NCBI RefSeq assembly: GCF_042646385.1
Contig: NZ_JBHRTO010000001.1
Coordinates: 2,790,001 to 2,854,000 of the forward strand
Length of the DNA stretch: 64,000 nt
Source: Cypionkella sinensis
Lineage (GTDB): Bacteria; Pseudomonadota; Alphaproteobacteria; Rhodobacterales; Rhodobacteraceae
Direction: 5' to 3'
Part shown: one piece after another, positions 60,949 through 64,000 of the stretch
How positions within the stretch are numbered: position 1 is the first letter of the stretch
How the letters are laid out: each line of letters opens with the position of its first letter
Translations under genes and position numbers: made by a program
Notes under the pieces: generated by a model
The model's input: only the letters and a program-made list of their open reading frames with translations
Databases searched by the model: none
What the model was told of the DNA's origin: nothing

Positions 60949-61881
60949 CTATTTCCGCACGCGCATGCCAAGCTTTTCATCAAAAGCAAGCGGCTTGTCG
61001 GATTTCGGCAGCGGCGCTTCAGCGACTTCGCCAACCGAGACGCCATATTTCCAATCCGGCGGGCAGATCGCGATGTAACGGGCATAGCCGCCCAAACCGC
61101 CGCCGAATTTCGGGAAACCGATGGCGACCAGCGCACCCACTGGCGGGACTTTATCGAGATTGGCGACGCCCTCGGCCTGGGCAAAGCCGTTGTGCATCAG
61201 CCAGTATTCGCCTTCCAGCGTGGGCGTGGCGTCGGTATCCAAAGGCTCGTGGCCGTGGAACAGGATGTGGCGTTCCAGATGCAGGAATTTCAGCGCATCA
61301 AGGCTGACACCGGGGAATGGCGCGCGGGCCGCAAATTCTTTGTCCGGCCAACCTTTCGACCAGCCCGAGCGCACCATCACCACCGAGCCTTCGGGGATAC
61401 GGCCATATTCCGCCTCGAACGCCTCGATATCCGAGACTTTCAGCGCATAGCCAAAGTCCTTTTCAACTTGCGGCTCCATGTTGATCACCACCAACGGGCG
61501 CAAAGTGTAGGTGGCAGGCAGTTCATCAATCGCCGGATATTCCGGGGCCCAATGTGCTGGCGGGTCCAGCTGCGTGCCAAGCTGATCGGTCCGCAGGATG
61601 TAGTTTGTGGCTTCGAACCCATGCTTTTCGTAGGTGAAGGCATCGCCCTTGGCGACATAGCCCTCCGTCGCGACGCCAGCGGTGGCGGGCGCAAAGGTGG
61701 GGCCACCAAAGCCCGCCCAGACCGGAATGTCGGGGGTGATGGTGTGGGTCAGATCGACATATTTCGCCGATTTTAAGCTGTCGTTATAGACTTTCCACAG
61801 GCCGGGGTCTTCGGCTTGGGCGGCGGTGCCCAGCGCCAAGGCAAACAGCGTGGCGAGCGGCAGATACGACTTCAGGTGCAT
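60949..61881 (-). CDS. Exported cyclase-family (kynurenine formamidase-like) hydrolase with altered metal motif
   Basis: A 310-aa protein with a signal peptide (MHLKSYLPLATLFALALGTAAQAE) and the cyclase/KynB fold ('YVDLTHTITPDIPVWAGFGG'). The usual metal-binding motif HxGTHxDxPxH reads QLGTQLDPPAH here (residues 100-110): the Asp and last His are kept, but both first His positions are Gln. The protein may belong to a distinct subgroup with a different metal site or substrate. It lies upstream of the RraA gene and downstream of the aminotransferase gene on the same strand. Confidence 0.78.
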   Translation of the reverse strand: MHLKSYLPLATLFALALGTAAQAEDPGLWKVYNDSLKSAKYVDLTHTITPDIPVWAGFGGPTFAPATAGVATEGYVAKGDAFTYEKHGFEATNYILRTDQLGTQLDPPAHWAPEYPAIDELPATYTLRPLVVINMEPQVEKDFGYALKVSDIEAFEAEYGRIPEGSVVMVRSGWSKGWPDKEFAARAPFPGVSLDALKFLHLERHILFHGHEPLDTDATPTLEGEYWLMHNGFAQAEGVANLDKVPPVGALVAIGFPKFGGGLGGYARYIAICPPDWKYGVSVGEVAEAPLPKSDKPLAFDEKLGMRVRK

Positions 61882-61908
61882 GGCAGTCCCTTTCTTGGTT
61901 CAGGTGGA

Positions 61909-63117
61909 TCAGGCGGCTTCGGCAAGGCAGGCGCGGGTGGCGGTGGCCAGACGGCGGATGCCTTCGGTCAGTTTTTCGGGCGGGTTGAAGGTGAAGTTGA
62001 TGCGGATGGCGCGGCGGTTCTGCCCTGTGGGGTCGAACACGCTGGAGGGCGTGATGCAGGTGCCATTGGCAAGGGCGGCGCGCAGCAGATGGTCGGTGTT
62101 CAGCGCCGGATTGCGGGCGGTGGCCCAGACGAACATGCCGCCTTCCGGTGTTTGCCAATCGAACAGGTCGGCGAGATGGGTTCGCATCGCGGCGCACAGC
62201 GCATCGCGGCGGTCGCGGTAGAGGTTCAGGATGTTGGGCAGGATACTGTCAGTCAGGCCAGAGGCGAAAGCATCCAGCGTGATGCGCTGGCCGATGCCAG
62301 AGGTGGACATGTCAGAGCCTTGCTTCGCCATCACAAGGGCTTGGATCATTTCAGGGGCTGCGATCACCCAACCAACGCGAAAACCGGGGGCGAGTTCTTT
62401 GGACAGGGTGCCAAGGTAGATCACCGGGCCATCATAGGCCCCGCCCGTCGCCGCAAGCGTCAGCATACGCGCCAAGGGGGCGCTGTCGTAGTAAAGCGTG
62501 CCGTAGGGGTCATCCTCGATCAGCCAAGTGCCAGTGGCTTGCGCAGCGGCGACTAACGCCTGACGATCGGCCAGCGGCACCAAGCGCCCGGTGGGGTTAG
62601 AGAAATTCGGCACGGTATAGGCGAATTGCGTACCGTGCAGGGCGGTTTCGGGTGCGAAGTCATTGGCATCCAACCGCATCGGGCGATAGCTGGGGCGGCG
62701 CGGACGCCACGCATCCAATGCACCAAGATAGGCCGGGGTTTGCGCGGCGATCAGGCTGCCTTCCTCCAGCAGCACCTTGCCGATCAGATCAAGCCCCTGC
62801 ATCCCGCCGGATGTGATCAGCACGTTTTCGCGGGAGAGGAGAAGACCGGGGGCGCTGAAACGGGCGGCGATCAGATCGCGCAGGGCGGGCAGGCCTTCGA
62901 TCGGGGCATAGGCGAGCGCGTCGGTGGGGTGATCTTGCACGGCTTTCGCCGCCAGATCGGACATGGCTTTGATCGGCCAAGTTTGCGGATCGGGCAGGCC
63001 GCCTGCCATGTTGATCAGGCCGGGGATTTGGCCTGCCGACAGGAAGATTTGCGTCACATCATTGGTGTCGCCCAGCCATTTGGCAAAGGCCGGGCGGCGG
63101 GATGTTTCAGATGCCAT
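61909..63117 (-). CDS. PLP-dependent aminotransferase, fold type I (2-aminoadipate/KAT II-like)
   Basis: A 402-aa enzyme related to LysN, kynurenine aminotransferase II and the MocR aminotransferase domain, without a DNA-binding extension: 'NMAGGLPDPQTWP', 'LQYG'-like region 'LAYAPIEGLPALRDLIAARF', 'TVPNFSNPTG' with the PLP-ring Asn, 'LGTLSKELAPGFRVGW' with the PLP lysine, and a final arginine block ('RAIRINFTF'). The amino donor is unknown. GGAGG stands eight bases before the ATG at 63117, which overlaps the end of the SDR gene by 11 bases. Confidence 0.85.
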   Translation of the reverse strand: MASETSRRPAFAKWLGDTNDVTQIFLSAGQIPGLINMAGGLPDPQTWPIKAMSDLAAKAVQDHPTDALAYAPIEGLPALRDLIAARFSAPGLLLSRENVLITSGGMQGLDLIGKVLLEEGSLIAAQTPAYLGALDAWRPRRPSYRPMRLDANDFAPETALHGTQFAYTVPNFSNPTGRLVPLADRQALVAAAQATGTWLIEDDPYGTLYYDSAPLARMLTLAATGGAYDGPVIYLGTLSKELAPGFRVGWVIAAPEMIQALVMAKQGSDMSTSGIGQRITLDAFASGLTDSILPNILNLYRDRRDALCAAMRTHLADLFDWQTPEGGMFVWATARNPALNTDHLLRAALANGTCITPSSVFDPTGQNRRAIRINFTFNPPEKLTEGIRRLATATRACLAEAA

Positions 63118-63844
63118 GCAGCAAACCTCCATCCACGGCGATGGCTTGCCCGGTGATGTAGGACGCACGGCCTGAGGCAAGGAAGGTGGCGAGGGCGGCA
63201 AACTCGGCGGGTTCGCCCAAGCGTCCAGCGGGGATTTTCGGCCCCATCGTGGCGTTATCGACGCCAAGTTCTGCCATGCGGTCGGTGTTGGTGTAGCCGG
63301 GCAGCAGGGCGTTGACGGTGATGCCCTGCCCCGCCACTTCACGCGACAGGGTGTTGAGCATCCCCAGCAGACCAGCCCGCAGAGCGTTGGAGATCACCAG
63401 ACCCGGCTGCGGCTCTTTCGCGGCGATGGAGGTGACGGCAAGGATGCGGCCCCAGCCTTTCGCCTGCATCGCGGGCAAGGCGGCCTGCATGGACTCGACC
63501 GCCGCCAGCCACAGCGCCTGAAAGCCGGTCTGCCATGCGGCGGTATTGGTGGCGGCAAAGCTGCCGGTGGGCGGGCCGCCGCTGTTGGTGACAAGGATGT
63601 CAGGGCCGCCGCCCAGCAGATCGGTGGCGGTCTGCACCAAGGCTGCCCCTGCGCCGGGGGTGGCCAGATCACCGGGCAGCGCAAGGCAGCCGATCTCGGC
63701 GGCGACGCGCTTCACCCGTGCGGCATCCCGCGCGACAATCACCACGCGCACGCCTTCGGCCACCAGATCAGCCGCGATGGCGCGACCCAAACCGCGCGAG
63801 CCGCCGAACACCAGCGCCGTTTTCCTTGTCAGCTGCAGATCCAT
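63107..63844 (-). CDS. SDR-family oxidoreductase lacking the usual YxxxK
   Basis: A 245-aa short-chain dehydrogenase: 'ALVFGGSRGLGRAIAADL' binds the cofactor and 'LVTNSGGPPTGSF' corresponds to the NxAG region. At the active site the Tyr of YxxxK is missing: the stretch reads 'GLVISNALRAGLLGML', as in a known subgroup of FabG-like proteins with SNALR. Reductase chemistry may therefore differ or be lost. The start at 63844 follows GAAGG. It lies between the DUF1330 gene and the aminotransferase gene. Confidence 0.8.
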   Translation of the reverse strand: MDLQLTRKTALVFGGSRGLGRAIAADLVAEGVRVVIVARDAARVKRVAAEIGCLALPGDLATPGAGAALVQTATDLLGGGPDILVTNSGGPPTGSFAATNTAAWQTGFQALWLAAVESMQAALPAMQAKGWGRILAVTSIAAKEPQPGLVISNALRAGLLGMLNTLSREVAGQGITVNALLPGYTNTDRMAELGVDNATMGPKIPAGRLGEPAEFAALATFLASGRASYITGQAIAVDGGLLHGI

Positions 63845-63845
63845 G

Positions 63846-64000
63846 CTACACCTTCGGATCGGGGGCGGCGGTGTTGTCGCTGCCCGCTTGCAGATACATC
63901 TGGCCCTTGGACGCCATGCGGCGGAAGGCCGAGGCGCTTTGATAATCGGCGTCGTTATACCAAGCCTGTGCTGCATTGGTGTCGGGGAATTCCAGCAGGA
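63846..64000 (-). CDS. DUF1330 family protein (C-terminal part; 5' end outside window)
   Basis: Fifty-one codons are visible up to a TAG at 63846. The sequence LLEFPDTNAAQAWYNDADYQ matches the 'EFP...A.AWY....Y' segment of DUF1330, a small ferredoxin-like fold family of unknown function; the rest is a variable tail. It stops one base before the SDR start, so it belongs to the same operon as the SDR, aminotransferase, cyclase and RraA genes. Confidence 0.75.
   Translation of the reverse strand, partial: LLEFPDTNAAQAWYNDADYQSASAFRRMASKGQMYLQAGSDNTAAPDPKV

Noticed and set aside
1..64000. CRISPR array, prophage, toxin-antitoxin, anti-phage defence or secondary-metabolite cluster
   Set aside because: No regularly spaced repeats, phage structural genes, toxin pairs or NRPS/PKS modules were seen anywhere in the window.

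Overview
The window looks like the chromosome of a Rhodobacteraceae-type alphaproteobacterium. It is GC-rich, and it carries an HpaR/HpaI pair, a PcaF thiolase, an NDUFA9-like epimerase, several TRAP/ABC-era catabolic gene types, RTX proteins with haemolysin-type calcium repeats and a tRNA-Leu(CAG) of the form usual in that group. No rRNA, CRISPR array, insertion sequence, integrase or plasmid function was seen.

Layout. 1-3436: an ABC substrate-binding protein (cut by the window edge), an RpiR-type regulator, and an N-acylamino-acid-racemase-like enolase coupled to a GNAT acyltransferase. 3473-7604: a DgcA/TMADH-type flavoprotein with a divergent TetR regulator, then an HpaI-type aldolase with a divergent HpaR. 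7742-11979: an RND efflux adaptor and pump. 12089-13285: 3-oxoadipyl-CoA thiolase.

13396-29549 is the centre of interest: a 12-gene, 16-kb, tightly overlapping minus-strand operon homologous to the Pseudomonas/Azotobacter alginate operon, in the order algD-8-44-A-G-I-J-(Sel1)-X-F-(giant Sel1, AlgK-like)-L. Polymerisation (AlgD, Alg8) and O-acetylation (AlgI/J/X/F) residues are intact. Four other known active or regulatory sites are absent by eye: the DPHD motif of the AlgG epimerase, the catalytic His of the AlgL lyase, the metal site of the AlgA phosphomannose-isomerase domain, and the c-di-GMP motifs of the Alg44 PilZ domain. No AlgE porin is present. The simplest reading is an acetylated polymannuronate-type exopolysaccharide system in which epimerase and lyase survive as structural periplasmic proteins. 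A LuxR-type regulator (29813-30490), a putative small RNA with a strong terminator, and a secreted beta-helix/RTX protein (30854-32929) lie directly upstream.

33313-37011: an operon of a YceI-OmpA fusion, a CxxCH protein and a transmembrane Ser/Thr kinase. 37599-42013: a minimal Csu-type (archaic) chaperone-usher pilus operon, with a chaperone that consists of one domain only, preceded by a 587-bp structured leader. Together with the polysaccharide genes and RTX proteins this makes a surface/biofilm region of about 29 kb.

41997-55801 is mostly housekeeping: queG, a GST, mtgA, a GcvT-like protein, a small secreted protein, gltD and gltB (with two extra genes between them and TGACCTA boxes upstream), uppP and an NDUFA9-like epimerase. 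55970-57918: tRNA-Leu and a second RTX protein. 57977-64000: minus-strand accessory metabolism, consisting of a flavoprotein/50-aa membrane protein/hydrolase operon and a RraA-cyclase-aminotransferase-SDR-DUF1330 cluster cut by the window end.
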